Counted from the stretch's first letter, positions 1-7,267 are shown. The stretch: DNA of 20,666 bases from CALAEC01 sp050692915 (GCA_050692915.1 JBOGVU010000045.1:1-20666); one strand, 5' to 3'. Notes: generated by a model not told the origin, from the sequence alone. Numbers and translations: made by a program.

Positions 1-1
1 G

Positions 2-223
2 GAGGAGTACCTCCAGCGCATCGGGTGGGGCCACTCCAGCGTGGTGCACGTGGTCACCTTCGCCGAGATGTGCCGGGTCCAGCAGCTGGTGATGTTCCAC
101 CACGACCCGCTGCACACCGACGACCAGCTCGAGGTGATGCTCCGCCGGGCCAGGGACCTGTCGGACGGAAACGGCACCGCCCCGGTCCTCGCCTACGAGG
201 GCATGGAGCTCGACCTCGACTGA
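2..223 (+). CDS. MBL-fold metallohydrolase, C-terminal end (5' truncated by window)
   Basis: The open frame enters at base 2 and ends in TGA at 221-223, leaving 73 residues. The stretch has a GWGHSS segment, then a strand and helix leading to LVMFHHDPLHTDDQL. The HHDP-x-H-x-D pattern near the C-terminus is typical of a group of metallo-beta-lactamase-fold hydrolases, where the first His would be the last metal ligand. The catalytic HxHxDH motif would lie upstream, outside the window. The substrate cannot be told from this fragment. GTG or ATG codons inside the fragment are not taken as starts because the conserved reading continues to the window edge. The gene converges on the permease gene on the minus strand, with only 9 bp between the two stop codons. 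Confidence 0.7.
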   Translation, partial: EEYLQRIGWGHSSVVHVVTFAEMCRVQQLVMFHHDPLHTDDQLEVMLRRARDLSDGNGTAPVLAYEGMELDLD

Positions 224-232
224 CCGGCGAAG

Positions 233-1591
233 CTACAGCTGGGCCACGGCCCGACCGGTCAGCACCAAGCCCACCAGGAGGATCGCCGCGGCACCGGCGA
301 TCGGGAGCCACCGGGTCAGCCGTTCCCAGGAGCGCCGGGCCGCTGCCTCGCGGGCCCGGACCGCCAGCACCCCGATCCCGCCGATCGCTCCGGCCAGCCC
401 AAGGCCAAAGGCCGCGATCAGCCCCAGCCCGAAGGCCACCCGGCCGAGGGTCACCGCGGCCACCAGGACCACCAGGGCGCTCGGCGATGGGAGCAGCCCC
501 CCGGAGACGGCCACGGCGAGGAGGCCTCGGCGCGAGAGGGGATTGACGTGCGCGTGGCCATGGCCCCTCGAGCGAACGCGAGCCAAGAGGAGCCCCCCGC
601 CCAGGGCCGTCGCTGTGAGCCCCGCAGCCAGCCCGAGCCACGGGTACACGCGCTCCGCCGGGAAGGCCCGCTGCGCGAAGAGCACGATCGCCGCGATCAC
701 CGAAACGGAGAGCGTGTGCATGACCGAGACCGCCACCCCCGCGCCGATCGCCTGGCGAACGGTTCCTCCGGAGCCCGTCAGGTACGCGGCGGTCAGCGTC
801 TTCCCGTGGCCGGGAGCGAGCGCGTGGAGCGTGCCGACGCCGAACGCTACCAGGAGGCCGACGACGACCATGGGCAGCGACAGCGACGGGCGGCCCACCA
901 GGGCCACCAGCGCGTCGCCACCCGGCCGGCCGGCGGTCGGCGCGCTCGACAGCCCTGCGGCCGGCCCCTGCCGGCCCGGCCCGAACGTGAACGTGGCCGT
1001 CCGAACGTCCATCGGCCTGGAGAGGCGCTCCTCCGGGTAGGCACGCAGCGCGTCGCTCACGCTGCCGGCCGGCACGGAGGACCCCGTGACCGCGACCCCG
1101 TCGGTTCCCACCGCGGTGATCTCCCGCCAGCCGATCCGTCCTCGATCGTTGCCGTCGTGGAACATGGCCCTGCCCGCCGAGGGCACCGCTGCCCTATAGG
1201 TGGCCTCCAGCCGGAGGACGTCGAGCCCGGCCTGGCCGGGGAGGAACGCCGCCGAGCTCCGCTCGAGAACCAGAGACACGGGCCGGCCGTCTACCTGGAG
1301 CGAGAGACCGGCTCCGATGCCCTCGGCCTGTCGTTCCGCCCACGCCGATCGCTCGTCCTCCTCCACGAGGCCGTCGTCGTCGACGTCGATCCGCGACCGC
1401 TCCTGGAAGGTGGGGATCTCTGCGAAGTCGAGGACGTACTCGATGCGCACAGACCCCGGGTGCACCGTGATGCCGCTGTACGCGTTCAGGGTGAAGTTGC
1501 CGAGTGGGTGCGCCGAGGCGGCCGCCGGCCCGGCGAGCACGACCGCGGCCGCCAGGCCGAGCGCCGTCACCATCCGACGAGCCGTCGTCAT
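233..1591 (-). CDS. NicO/HupE-type nickel/cobalt permease with extracytoplasmic N-terminal domain
   Basis: The protein has 452 residues. A signal peptide (about 1-27, ending ASA before HPLGNF) leads into a soluble domain of about 200 residues, followed by about six membrane segments from residue 237 onward. Family marks are HALAPGHGKT at 256-265, a VMHTLSV segment near 290, a His-rich HGHAH loop at 344-348 and GGLLPSPSALVVL from 364. These match the NicO/RcnA transporters of divalent Ni or Co, so transport of a transition metal across the cytoplasmic membrane is the likely role; the direction (import or efflux) is not shown. The soluble domain carries an exact EF-hand loop pattern at 69-80 (D69, D71, D73, G74, E80). 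The ATG overlaps the stop of the TPR gene by 4 bp (ATGA), so the two are probably translationally coupled. It is the last gene of the sigma-factor operon. Confidence 0.8.
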   Translation of the reverse strand: MTTARRMVTALGLAAAVVLAGPAAASAHPLGNFTLNAYSGITVHPGSVRIEYVLDFAEIPTFQERSRIDVDDDGLVEEDERSAWAERQAEGIGAGLSLQVDGRPVSLVLERSSAAFLPGQAGLDVLRLEATYRAAVPSAGRAMFHDGNDRGRIGWREITAVGTDGVAVTGSSVPAGSVSDALRAYPEERLSRPMDVRTATFTFGPGRQGPAAGLSSAPTAGRPGGDALVALVGRPSLSLPMVVVGLLVAFGVGTLHALAPGHGKTLTAAYLTGSGGTVRQAIGAGVAVSVMHTLSVSVIAAIVLFAQRAFPAERVYPWLGLAAGLTATALGGGLLLARVRSRGHGHAHVNPLSRRGLLAVAVSGGLLPSPSALVVLVAAVTLGRVAFGLGLIAAFGLGLAGAIGGIGVLAVRAREAAARRSWERLTRWLPIAGAAAILLVGLVLTGRAVAQL

Positions 1592-2820
1592 CGCCGACCG
1601 CCCAGCCGCTCGAGGATCCGCCGGGCGTCGCCCCCGTGAAGAAGGGAGAAGTGGGGGTTGATGGCCAGGGCTTCCCGCAGGAGACGACGGGCCGGCTCGG
1701 TTCGTCCCATGCGGAACGCGATCATCCCGGCGTGGAAGTGGAACGACGCGCTCCTGGTCCCGAGCCGCATGGCCTCCCGGGCCCGACGGGCCGCGGCCCG
1801 GTGGTGCCCCTCCGAGGAGAGAGCCCAGGCCAGCGCATCGGCCGCCGCCACGCCGGGCCGGCGCCGATAGGCCGCCCGGGCCCGCTCCAGGGCCCCATCG
1901 AGCCCGTGGTCGGCGAAGAAGAGAGCCATCTCGAGGTCCGTGTCCACGCCGCCGGACCGGGCCAGCCGGTCCATGACCCGGACCAGGCCGCGGGACTCGC
2001 GGGCCCCCTCCCGGTCCCCCGCCGCGGCCTGGACGTCGGCGAGGAGGATCACGAACTCCGGGGCCGGGTACCGACGGACCACGTCCGACAGGATCCGGGT
2101 CGCCCGTTCGAGGTCGCCCCGCGCCGCGGCGCTCCTGGCCAGCCCGACCCGCGGAAAGACCGCGTCCGGGTCCGAGGCCCGCCCCGCTCGGTACGCTCGC
2201 TCGGCCGGGGCCAGCCGGCCAGAGCCGAAGTACAGCTCCCCGAGATGGTAGCCGGCCCAGGCCGCGTCCTCTGGCGTGGCCGCGAACCCGACCGCCCGCC
2301 GCATCGCCTTGACGGCCCCGGGGACATCGCCGGTCAGCTCTCGGAGGTAGGACACCCGGGCGAACGAAGACAGGCCGGGGCGAAGGTCGATCATGGCCTG
2401 GAACGCCCGAGCCGCCGCCCGGTACCGCCCCAGCTCGACGAGGGCGTCCCCGACGACCCCACGGGCATCCGGGTCGTAGGGGCTAACGGCTCGGGCCCGC
2501 CGGCCCCACGTCAGGGCCTCGGCGAAGTCGTGCCGGCCGAGCGAAAGCACGCCCATCCCCACCATCGCCTCGACGTTCCCCTCCTCGTGGAGTGCCAGCG
2601 AGCGGCGGAGGGCCCGTTCGGCCCTCGGGTACCAGGCGGGATCCGCCGTGCGCCGCCCCTCCTGGAGGTACGCCAGGCCAAGGGAGGCGGAGGCACGCCA
2701 GTCCTGCGTCGGCTGCCGGCCCCCGTTCGACGGTGCGCGCCGCCCACTCGCGGCCGCGCCGGCCACGAGCATCGCCCCGGCCAGCGTGATCGCCACGGCG
2801 ACCCGACCCGCTCCCCTCAC
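1588..2820 (-). CDS. Secreted or membrane-anchored tetratricopeptide repeat protein
   Basis: The protein has 410 residues and a GTG start at 2820, preceded by a good GGGAGGAG ribosome site 5 nt away. Residues 1-25 form an N-terminal hydrophobic signal or anchor. The rest is a chain of Ala/Arg-rich helical pairs with TPR spacing, such as the units around GRYRAAARAFQAMIDLRP, GRLAPAERAYRAGRASDPD and GRTEPARRLLREALAINP. I estimate about seven to nine TPR-like units and no other domain. TPR proteins usually act as scaffolds for protein contacts; no enzyme activity is suggested. It lies 58 bp after the DUF4331 gene and overlaps the NicO permease gene by 4 bp. It may link the secreted DUF4331 protein to the permease, but that is inference from gene order. 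Confidence 0.75.
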   Translation of the reverse strand: MRGAGRVAVAITLAGAMLVAGAAASGRRAPSNGGRQPTQDWRASASLGLAYLQEGRRTADPAWYPRAERALRRSLALHEEGNVEAMVGMGVLSLGRHDFAEALTWGRRARAVSPYDPDARGVVGDALVELGRYRAAARAFQAMIDLRPGLSSFARVSYLRELTGDVPGAVKAMRRAVGFAATPEDAAWAGYHLGELYFGSGRLAPAERAYRAGRASDPDAVFPRVGLARSAAARGDLERATRILSDVVRRYPAPEFVILLADVQAAAGDREGARESRGLVRVMDRLARSGGVDTDLEMALFFADHGLDGALERARAAYRRRPGVAAADALAWALSSEGHHRAAARRAREAMRLGTRSASFHFHAGMIAFRMGRTEPARRLLREALAINPHFSLLHGGDARRILERLGGRR

Positions 2821-2842
2821 ACCTGCTCCTCCCGATGGTCCG

Positions 2843-2870
2843 GAGGGGCCCGGGCGGCCCCGGGCCCCTC
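2843..2870 (-). other. Perfect 12-bp hairpin between the DUF4331 and TPR genes
   Basis: Bases 2843-2854 and 2859-2870 are perfect inverted repeats around a 4-nt loop (2855-2858). The hairpin lies in the 58-bp gap between two genes of the same operon. No T-run follows on either strand, so it is not a standard intrinsic terminator. It may weaken read-through or protect the 3' end of the upstream message. Confidence 0.6.
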
Positions 2871-2878
2871 GGACGCCT

Positions 2879-4321
2879 CTAGTGCGGGTCGGGATCCGAC
2901 CCGGACGTGGGCACCTGGACGTAGGGGAACGACGAACCGAACCCCTCGGGGTTCGTGTCGACCCCGTCGGCGAGGTCGTTCGGGTTCCCCACGAGCTCGC
3001 CCTCGACCACCTGTAGTGCGATGTCGATGACGTCGTCGGCCAGCCGCCGCCCGTTGGGGAAGCCGGCCACGTCGCCGCCGATCACCCCCAGGCGCGAGTA
3101 CTGGGCACACGAGCCCAGCTCACACACCGGCGTGGTCATGTTCAGCCGCAGCATCTCGCTGGGCTGGACGCCGGCCGGCTGGTTCAGCCCGGGGATGCCC
3201 GTGAGGAAGACCTGCACCAGGTCTTCCCGCGGGGTCGCCGGCGCGGAGATACCGTAGACGGCGTCGATCAGCTTCGGCAGCTCGGGATCGGTCACGTAGC
3301 CGAGGAACTGGCCATCATCCTTCGGCTGCGACGCGTTCCAGCGGTCCTTGTCCTGCAGCGGGATGACCACTTCGTTCACCAGGGGCATCCCCAGGCGGGA
3401 CACCTGGACCAGGGAGCCGACGTGCTTCTGGTTCCCGTTCGGCTTCAGCACCCTGGTACTCCGCCGCGAGGACGTGCCCCATATCCCGATCACGGGATTC
3501 GCCTCGACGTCCCCGTCCTTGGCCAGGAAGCTCCGGGGGAGCTGAAGGGCCGTGGTGTGGACGTTGTAGCCGAGGAGGGTCTCATCGCCGGCCTCCGAGA
3601 AGTCCGCCCCGTACAGCAGGTCGAACACCCGGAGGTCGAGGAAGAACGCGTCGTCCGACTGCCCCGCCCACGCCTTCGCCGATCCCTCCAGGAACGGGGT
3701 GACGGCGGGCTGGAACAGCTGGTTCGGGTAGTCCGGCATGGACGCGTCGCCCACGCGGGACGGCACCACCGGCGCATCGTCAACCAAGAGCTGGGCCTTC
3801 GTCTTGGTGAATCGCTTCGTCTTCTTCTTGCCGTTCGGCTTGGCGATCTTCTTCTTCACGTTCCTGAACGTGAGCTTGGAGAGGTCGTACGTCTGAGACA
3901 CGTTCAGGTCGGGGTCGTCCAGGCTCGTGACCGGGCCCGTGTTGTAGAGGAAGGTCCCTCCCGAGCGGACGTGGTTCGTGAAGTCGAACCGGAGAACCAT
4001 CTCCGGCTTCGCGTCGCCGTCGTTGCTGATATTGAAGTCGTAGAACGCCTGATCATCGAACCGGTAGAAGTTCGGCCCTCCGGCCGGCTCCTCGAATGGG
4101 AGCCAGCTCGCCACCAGTGTCACGGTGTCGGGGTTGTCCGGGCTCCGGAACAGGTAGACGTCGGTCGTGTCCACCTGCGGGTCCCCCGCGATCAGGGGGG
4201 CCTCCCTGTGGCTCGACGCTCCGCCCGGGACGGGGGCGAGGCCGGTGAGCATTCCCGTGGTGAGTGCCATGGCGGCCGCGCCGGCCACCACGGCGCCTCT
4301 CAATCGCTTGCGAAACGGCAT
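2879..4321 (-). CDS. DUF4331 family secreted protein
   Basis: The protein has 480 residues. A signal peptide (about 1-35, with a long hydrophobic core) is followed by SSHREAPLIAGDPQVDTTDVYLF from residue 36, the hallmark opening of DUF4331 proteins. Later family-like parts are the AFYDFNISNDGDAKPEMVLRF region and a C-terminal DVAGFPNGRRLADDVIDIAL block. A Lys-rich insert (about residues 145-170) breaks the normal composition. The biochemical role of DUF4331 is not established to my knowledge; it is an exported protein. The ATG at 4321 has a GAGAGGAG ribosome site 7 nt upstream. The gene has its own copy of the operon's ECF promoter motif at 4419-4445, giving a leader of roughly 90 nt. It is followed by the TPR and NicO permease genes, which suggests a shared envelope function. 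Confidence 0.85.
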   Translation of the reverse strand: MPFRKRLRGAVVAGAAAMALTTGMLTGLAPVPGGASSHREAPLIAGDPQVDTTDVYLFRSPDNPDTVTLVASWLPFEEPAGGPNFYRFDDQAFYDFNISNDGDAKPEMVLRFDFTNHVRSGGTFLYNTGPVTSLDDPDLNVSQTYDLSKLTFRNVKKKIAKPNGKKKTKRFTKTKAQLLVDDAPVVPSRVGDASMPDYPNQLFQPAVTPFLEGSAKAWAGQSDDAFFLDLRVFDLLYGADFSEAGDETLLGYNVHTTALQLPRSFLAKDGDVEANPVIGIWGTSSRRSTRVLKPNGNQKHVGSLVQVSRLGMPLVNEVVIPLQDKDRWNASQPKDDGQFLGYVTDPELPKLIDAVYGISAPATPREDLVQVFLTGIPGLNQPAGVQPSEMLRLNMTTPVCELGSCAQYSRLGVIGGDVAGFPNGRRLADDVIDIALQVVEGELVGNPNDLADGVDTNPEGFGSSFPYVQVPTSGSDPDPH

Positions 4322-4418
4322 CAGATCGCTCCTCTCTGCGCTCGACGTGGATCGAAGCCCGCGATCACCCTGGCGGGTAGTGCTCCCTCACCTCCTCGAC
4401 GTCGGTAACACAGAGAGG

Positions 4419-4445
4419 ATTCGGAGACGCGGCGGACCTGGATGG
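4419..4445 (-). promoter_or_regulatory. ECF-type promoter of the DUF4331 gene (CCATCC-N15-CCGAAT)
   Basis: On the minus strand CCATCC (4445-4440) is followed after exactly 15 nt by CCGAAT (4424-4419). It shares the wider frame GGCGCCATCCAGG and TCCGAA with the site in front of the sigma gene at 5803-5829. As I recall it, mycobacterial SigK uses a very similar CCATCC / CCGAAT pair. The site lies in the 137-bp gap after the anti-sigma gene. Confidence 0.75.
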
Positions 4446-4458
4446 CGCCGGTGGAGCC

Positions 4459-5199
4459 TTAGGTGTTCTGGAGCTCCCCGGCCACCAGCGGGTCGCTGGT
4501 CGGTGCCACGACCCCGCCGGCGACCTCCTGGGTGATGGCAAGGCCGGAGATGGCCGGATCCACTGAGAACGCGGTCACGTCGGGGTCCGGACCCAGCACG
4601 CCGGCGGAGATCGGCTCGGCCTCCCCCAGCGCCCACAGCTGGTAGGTCCGGCCGGGGGGAAGCGGGTCGAGATCGTTCCGGTACAGGTAACCGCTGCCGT
4701 CAGGGAGGAGGACCACCTCCACTGAGGTCGCGCCGTCCGCGGACCGGAGGGTGACCGGGCGAGCTGCCGGGTCGCGGAGGGCGGCCTGGGCCGCCATCTC
4801 AAGGGCCCGCCCCTCGCCGGCCTCGGGCACCCGGTCGAGCTGCCGGTCCTGCTCCACCACCCGCACGCCGAGCGCCACGATGGCCAGGGCCGCGGCGGCG
4901 GCGGCGATCCCGGTGGCCCACCGACCGATCCGTGGCGCCCGCAGTGCCTCGAGGCTCAGGGGGGGCTCCGGTTCGAGCTCCGCGGAGATCCGGTCCCACA
5001 CGCCGACGGGCGCCGCCGCGCCTCCGGACAGCAGGGCCACGGTCTCGCGGTGCTCCATGACCTCCCGCCGACAGGCTTCGCACACGGCGAGGTGCTCCTC
5101 CACCAGTCGGCGCTCGTCCTCCGGGACGGCATCGAGGGCGTAGGCGCCGAGCAGGTCCTCCACGGCCTCGTGGCCCGGCCCGAACCGCTCGGTGCTCAT
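4459..5199 (-). CDS. RskA-like anti-sigma factor with N-terminal zinc-binding motif
   Basis: The protein has 246 residues. The N-terminal domain contains a zinc anti-sigma motif with H36, C40 and C43 (H-x3-C-x2-C) in a helical LGAYALDAVPEDER / HLAVCEACRREV setting. One membrane segment follows at about 94-113 (Ala-rich). The C-terminal 120 residues resemble the extracytoplasmic RskA domain, with a YQLWALGEAEPISAGVLG core. The expected role is to hold the partner sigma factor at the membrane until it is released, usually by regulated proteolysis. The ATG overlaps the sigma gene's stop codon by 4 bp (ATGA), the classical sigma/anti-sigma pairing. A 137-bp gap with an internal promoter separates it from the DUF4331 gene. 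Confidence 0.9.
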   Translation of the reverse strand: MSTERFGPGHEAVEDLLGAYALDAVPEDERRLVEEHLAVCEACRREVMEHRETVALLSGGAAAPVGVWDRISAELEPEPPLSLEALRAPRIGRWATGIAAAAAALAIVALGVRVVEQDRQLDRVPEAGEGRALEMAAQAALRDPAARPVTLRSADGATSVEVVLLPDGSGYLYRNDLDPLPPGRTYQLWALGEAEPISAGVLGPDPDVTAFSVDPAISGLAITQEVAGGVVAPTSDPLVAGELQNT

Positions 5200-5786
5200 G
5201 GCTCGTCGACCCCCGCCTCCTGGAGGGAGCTCCGCATACGCTTCAGGCCCGTCCGGATCCGGGTCTTGATCGTCCCCTCGGGCTCTCCGAGCGTGACCGC
5301 CACCTCCCGATATGTCTGCCCTCCGAAGTAGGCGAGCTCGATGGCCCGTCGCTCCTGCTCGGGTAAAGCCTCCATCGTCCTCCGCACGCGGTCCGCCATC
5401 GTCAGATCCAACACCTCGCGTTCCAAGTCGTAGCCCGATTCGGCCCGGAGCCTAGCTTCACGCTCCTCCCGGCCCCGCCTGGAGACCTCCGCCCGGACCG
5501 TATCCACGCTCTTGCCGTGGGTCTGAGTCAGGAGGTACGACCGCAGCGAACCGCGATCCGGATCGAACCCGTCCGGTGCTCTCCAGAGTCCCAGGAACAC
5601 TTCCTGGACGACCTCGTCGGCCAAGCGGTGGTCGCCGAGGACCCGGCGGGCCAGGCCGAGGATCGCGCCCGCGTGCCGGCGGTACGCCTCGGCCAGGGCG
5701 TCCGTCTGCCTCCGGGCGATGGCCACCACCAACCGGGCGTCGCCGACCCCGTCCAGCCGCCGCGACTCCACCAGCAGGTCGAGCAT
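5196..5786 (-). CDS. ECF sigma factor (SigK-like)
   Basis: The protein has 196 residues. The region 2 block runs from about residue 30 to 95, with DALAEAYRRHAGAILGLARR, the DEVVQEVFLGLWR helix and FDPDRGSLRSYLL. A variable linker follows, then region 4 at about 133-187 with LPEQERRAIELAYFGGQTYREVA and the recognition helix near GTIKTRIRTGLKRMR. This is the layout of two-domain extracytoplasmic-function sigma factors. I chose the ATG at 5786 because a GGGAG site lies just before it and the conserved sequence starts soon after; the frame stays open upstream, but that part is low-complexity and overlaps the divergent gene. The ECF motif at 5803-5829 sits only 16 nt before the ATG, which points to autoregulation. 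The partner anti-sigma gene overlaps its stop. Confidence 0.9.
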   Translation of the reverse strand: MLDLLVESRRLDGVGDARLVVAIARRQTDALAEAYRRHAGAILGLARRVLGDHRLADEVVQEVFLGLWRAPDGFDPDRGSLRSYLLTQTHGKSVDTVRAEVSRRGREEREARLRAESGYDLEREVLDLTMADRVRRTMEALPEQERRAIELAYFGGQTYREVAVTLGEPEGTIKTRIRTGLKRMRSSLQEAGVDEP

Positions 5787-5802
5787 AGTCTCCCGCTCTG
5801 GT

Positions 5803-5829
5803 CTTCGGAGCGAGGACTTCCCTGGATGG
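5803..5829 (-). promoter_or_regulatory. Autoregulatory ECF promoter of the sigma operon (CCATCC-N15-CCGAAG)
   Basis: On the minus strand CCATCC (5829-5824) and CCGAAG (5808-5803) are 15 nt apart, the same spacing as at 4419-4445. The flanks GGCGCCATCCAGG and CTCCGAA are also shared. A start site about 7 nt downstream would leave a leader of about 10 nt, just enough for the GGGAG ribosome site. Confidence 0.75.
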
Positions 5830-5904
5830 CGCCCTGACACCCCCGCCCGAGCCAGCCCGGAGGCAGTTAGGCTACCCGGCGAGGTGGACGGATCTCCGGG
5901 GGTG

Positions 5905-6234
5905 ATGAGAACACGAACGCTCCTCGTCTCTGTCGCCTTCGTCCTGACCGCGTGCACCGGTTCGGGCGAGCGGGCGTGCGGCCTGCTCGAGGACGTTCCC
6001 GACCGGGCCGGCCAGGCCAGCGTCGAGCAGCTGGAGGAGCTTGCTGAAGCAGCGCAGGAGTCGGAGACGGGCGAGATCCGGGAGGTCGGGGAACGACTAT
6101 CCGGCAACCTCGCGCGCAGGCAGGTGTTCGAGAGGCTGGCCACCGGCTCGTTCCTCGATGTGATCCAGGCCAACCTCGACGAGCTCCGGCGAGCCTGCCG
6201 GGACCTCGAAGCCACGAACGCCGGTTCGACGTAA
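5905..6234 (+). CDS. Small predicted lipoprotein, unknown function
   Basis: The protein has 109 residues. A short positive N-terminus (MRTRT) and a hydrophobic stretch end in a lipobox LTAC with Cys17, followed by TGSGERACG. The mature part is charged and helical (ASVEQLEELAEAAQESETGEIREVGERL) with no family that I recognise. Two further Cys residues (near 23 and the CRDLE segment at the C-terminus) could form a disulfide outside the membrane. The frame stays open upstream, but the signal peptide fixes the start at ATG 5905 or the GTG just before it. The gene is divergent from the sigma gene, with a 118-bp shared upstream region containing a weak -10-like TAGGCT at about 5869. The ribosome site is poor. 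Confidence 0.65.
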   Translation: MRTRTLLVSVAFVLTACTGSGERACGLLEDVPDRAGQASVEQLEELAEAAQESETGEIREVGERLSGNLARRQVFERLATGSFLDVIQANLDELRRACRDLEATNAGST

Positions 6235-6240
6235 CCGGCG
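6219..6240 (+). terminator. Possible weak terminator hairpin at the end of the small lipoprotein gene
   Basis: CGCCGGTT (6219-6226) and AACCGGCG (6233-6240) form an 8-bp stem with a 6-nt loop that overlaps the TAA stop codon. Only a short mixed run (CCTTACTT) follows, so termination is a tentative call. Confidence 0.35.
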
Positions 6241-6280
6241 CCTTACTTGGTCTGCGGGTAGTTTTGGATTGCTCCGAGCG

Positions 6281-6862
6281 TCACTCATCGACAATCAGCC
6301 AGAGTCGTGCGCTCGCGTCTCCGTGCCGAACTCGGAGCTCCCAGCATCCCGGCTCCGAGAAGCCGAACCCGCTCCCCCACTCGGAGCCAGGACGTTTCCA
6401 ATTGGAAGACAGGTGTGAGGTCACCGGGAACTCGGAAGGGACCTTCTTCCCGCTGGGGCTGATGGCGACGACACGGAAGTCGCCCGACCCATCCGATCGC
6501 CACACGATCTTGGCCTCGTCCCCCACGTCAAGCTCCCACGCCGGTACGTTCGCCAGGAAGAGTGCCCATACCTTGACCTCGTCCGAGGTGGCCAGGGACT
6601 CGGTGACGATAAGCGGGGAGGCCGGCCGGCATCTTTCCCGGCCGAGAGGCTGGAACCTGCTCTCGGGAGGCAGCTTGTGGCCCATCTCCTCTTCTGGATC
6701 GAAGGGGAGACGCTCGACCACAAGCGGAGACGGCTCCACCGGCTCTTGGGGTCCGGTCGCGGCTACGCGGCCGCAGGCAACACCGAGTAGAGCCGCCGCA
6801 AGGGCCACGCGACGGGTACGCGAGGCCCTGCATCCGTGCCAGGGGCCGGTCACCACCTCCAA
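6281..6862 (-). CDS. Predicted exported protein or lipoprotein, unknown function
   Basis: The protein has 193 residues. After an Arg-rich start, a hydrophobic segment (about 19-29) ends in LLGVAC with Cys30, an imperfect lipobox, so it is either a lipoprotein or has a normal signal peptide. The mature part is beta-rich and closes with GSGFGFSEPGCWELRVRHGDASARLWLIVDE in two runs: a GFGF / PGCWEL turn and a final LWLIV strand. Small secreted actinobacterial proteins of unknown function often end this way, as an Ig-like or beta-sandwich fold. The start at ATG 6862 is the longest choice; GTG or other starts within the first 15 codons are possible. It sits 30 bp downstream of tmRNA on the same strand and converges with the small lipoprotein gene at 5905-6234. 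Confidence 0.65.
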   Translation of the reverse strand: MEVVTGPWHGCRASRTRRVALAAALLGVACGRVAATGPQEPVEPSPLVVERLPFDPEEEMGHKLPPESRFQPLGRERCRPASPLIVTESLATSDEVKVWALFLANVPAWELDVGDEAKIVWRSDGSGDFRVVAISPSGKKVPSEFPVTSHLSSNWKRPGSEWGSGFGFSEPGCWELRVRHGDASARLWLIVDE

Positions 6863-6892
6863 CAGCGCTCCAACCGATCGCTGAAGCGTTCT

Positions 6893-7244
6893 TGGAGGTG
6901 GCGGGAATCGAACCCGCGTCCCCGGGCGACCGTCTGGGGCTTCTCCGGGCGCAGCCTGCGGTAGATCTCATCCGGCGGCTTCCACAGGCGGAGGGCCGCC
7001 GGACCAGCCTCGCTTCGATGTCCCGGGCGGGGCGCGAGGCGCACCCGGCCAGGTAAGCCTGCTCACGACGCCCGATCCGCGGCCGCAGGCGAACCACGGA
7101 GGACGGCTACCTAGTCGTGACTAGGCAGCGAGCGCGAACTCGTCGTTGGCGCTTGTGTTGGTCCCGGCTCTTTAACGAGGACTCCGGGGACCTCGGCCCG
7201 CTTCCCCCAGGCAGCACTCACCCAGGTCGAAGCCAGTCACCCCC
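6893..7244 (-). ncRNA. ssrA: Transfer-messenger RNA (tmRNA), tag ANDEFALAA
   Basis: The RNA is about 352 nt. The 5' end GGGGGUG (7244-7238) pairs fully with CACCUCC plus discriminator A (6900-6893), with one G-U pair; the CCA is not encoded. The T arm has GCGGG, UUCGAUU, CCCGC. The 5' side has the usual GACUGGCUUCGACC segment. Pseudoknot PK1 is visible: CGAGG (7195-7191) with CCUCG (7180-7176), and CCCGG with CCGGG (7167-7163). The resume codon GCC at 7150-7148 comes 10 nt after PK1, with A at position -4 as in E. coli. It encodes ANDEFALAA and ends in UAG (7123-7121). The stop codon lies in a CCTAGT/ACTAGG hairpin. It works with SmpB, encoded just upstream, to rescue stalled ribosomes. It is a one-piece, not permuted, tmRNA. 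Confidence 0.96.
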
Positions 7245-7261
7245 TATGCAGTTGCCCCTTC

Positions 7262-7267
7262 AGTATA
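7262..7267 (-). promoter_or_regulatory. Possible -10 element for tmRNA (TATACT)
   Basis: TATACT on the minus strand lies 17 nt before the mature tmRNA 5' end, between smpB and ssrA. Transcription from here would give a short 5' extension for RNase P to remove. No clear -35 box is seen at the usual distance. Confidence 0.4.

Noticed and set aside
2836..2875. Intrinsic terminator at the DUF4331-TPR gap
   Set aside because: The stem is strong but has no T-tract on either strand, so it was kept only as a hairpin.
5787..6215. Upstream extension of the sigma factor frame
   Set aside because: The extra residues are Ser/Arg-rich, overlap the divergent lipoprotein gene and pass through the ECF promoter.
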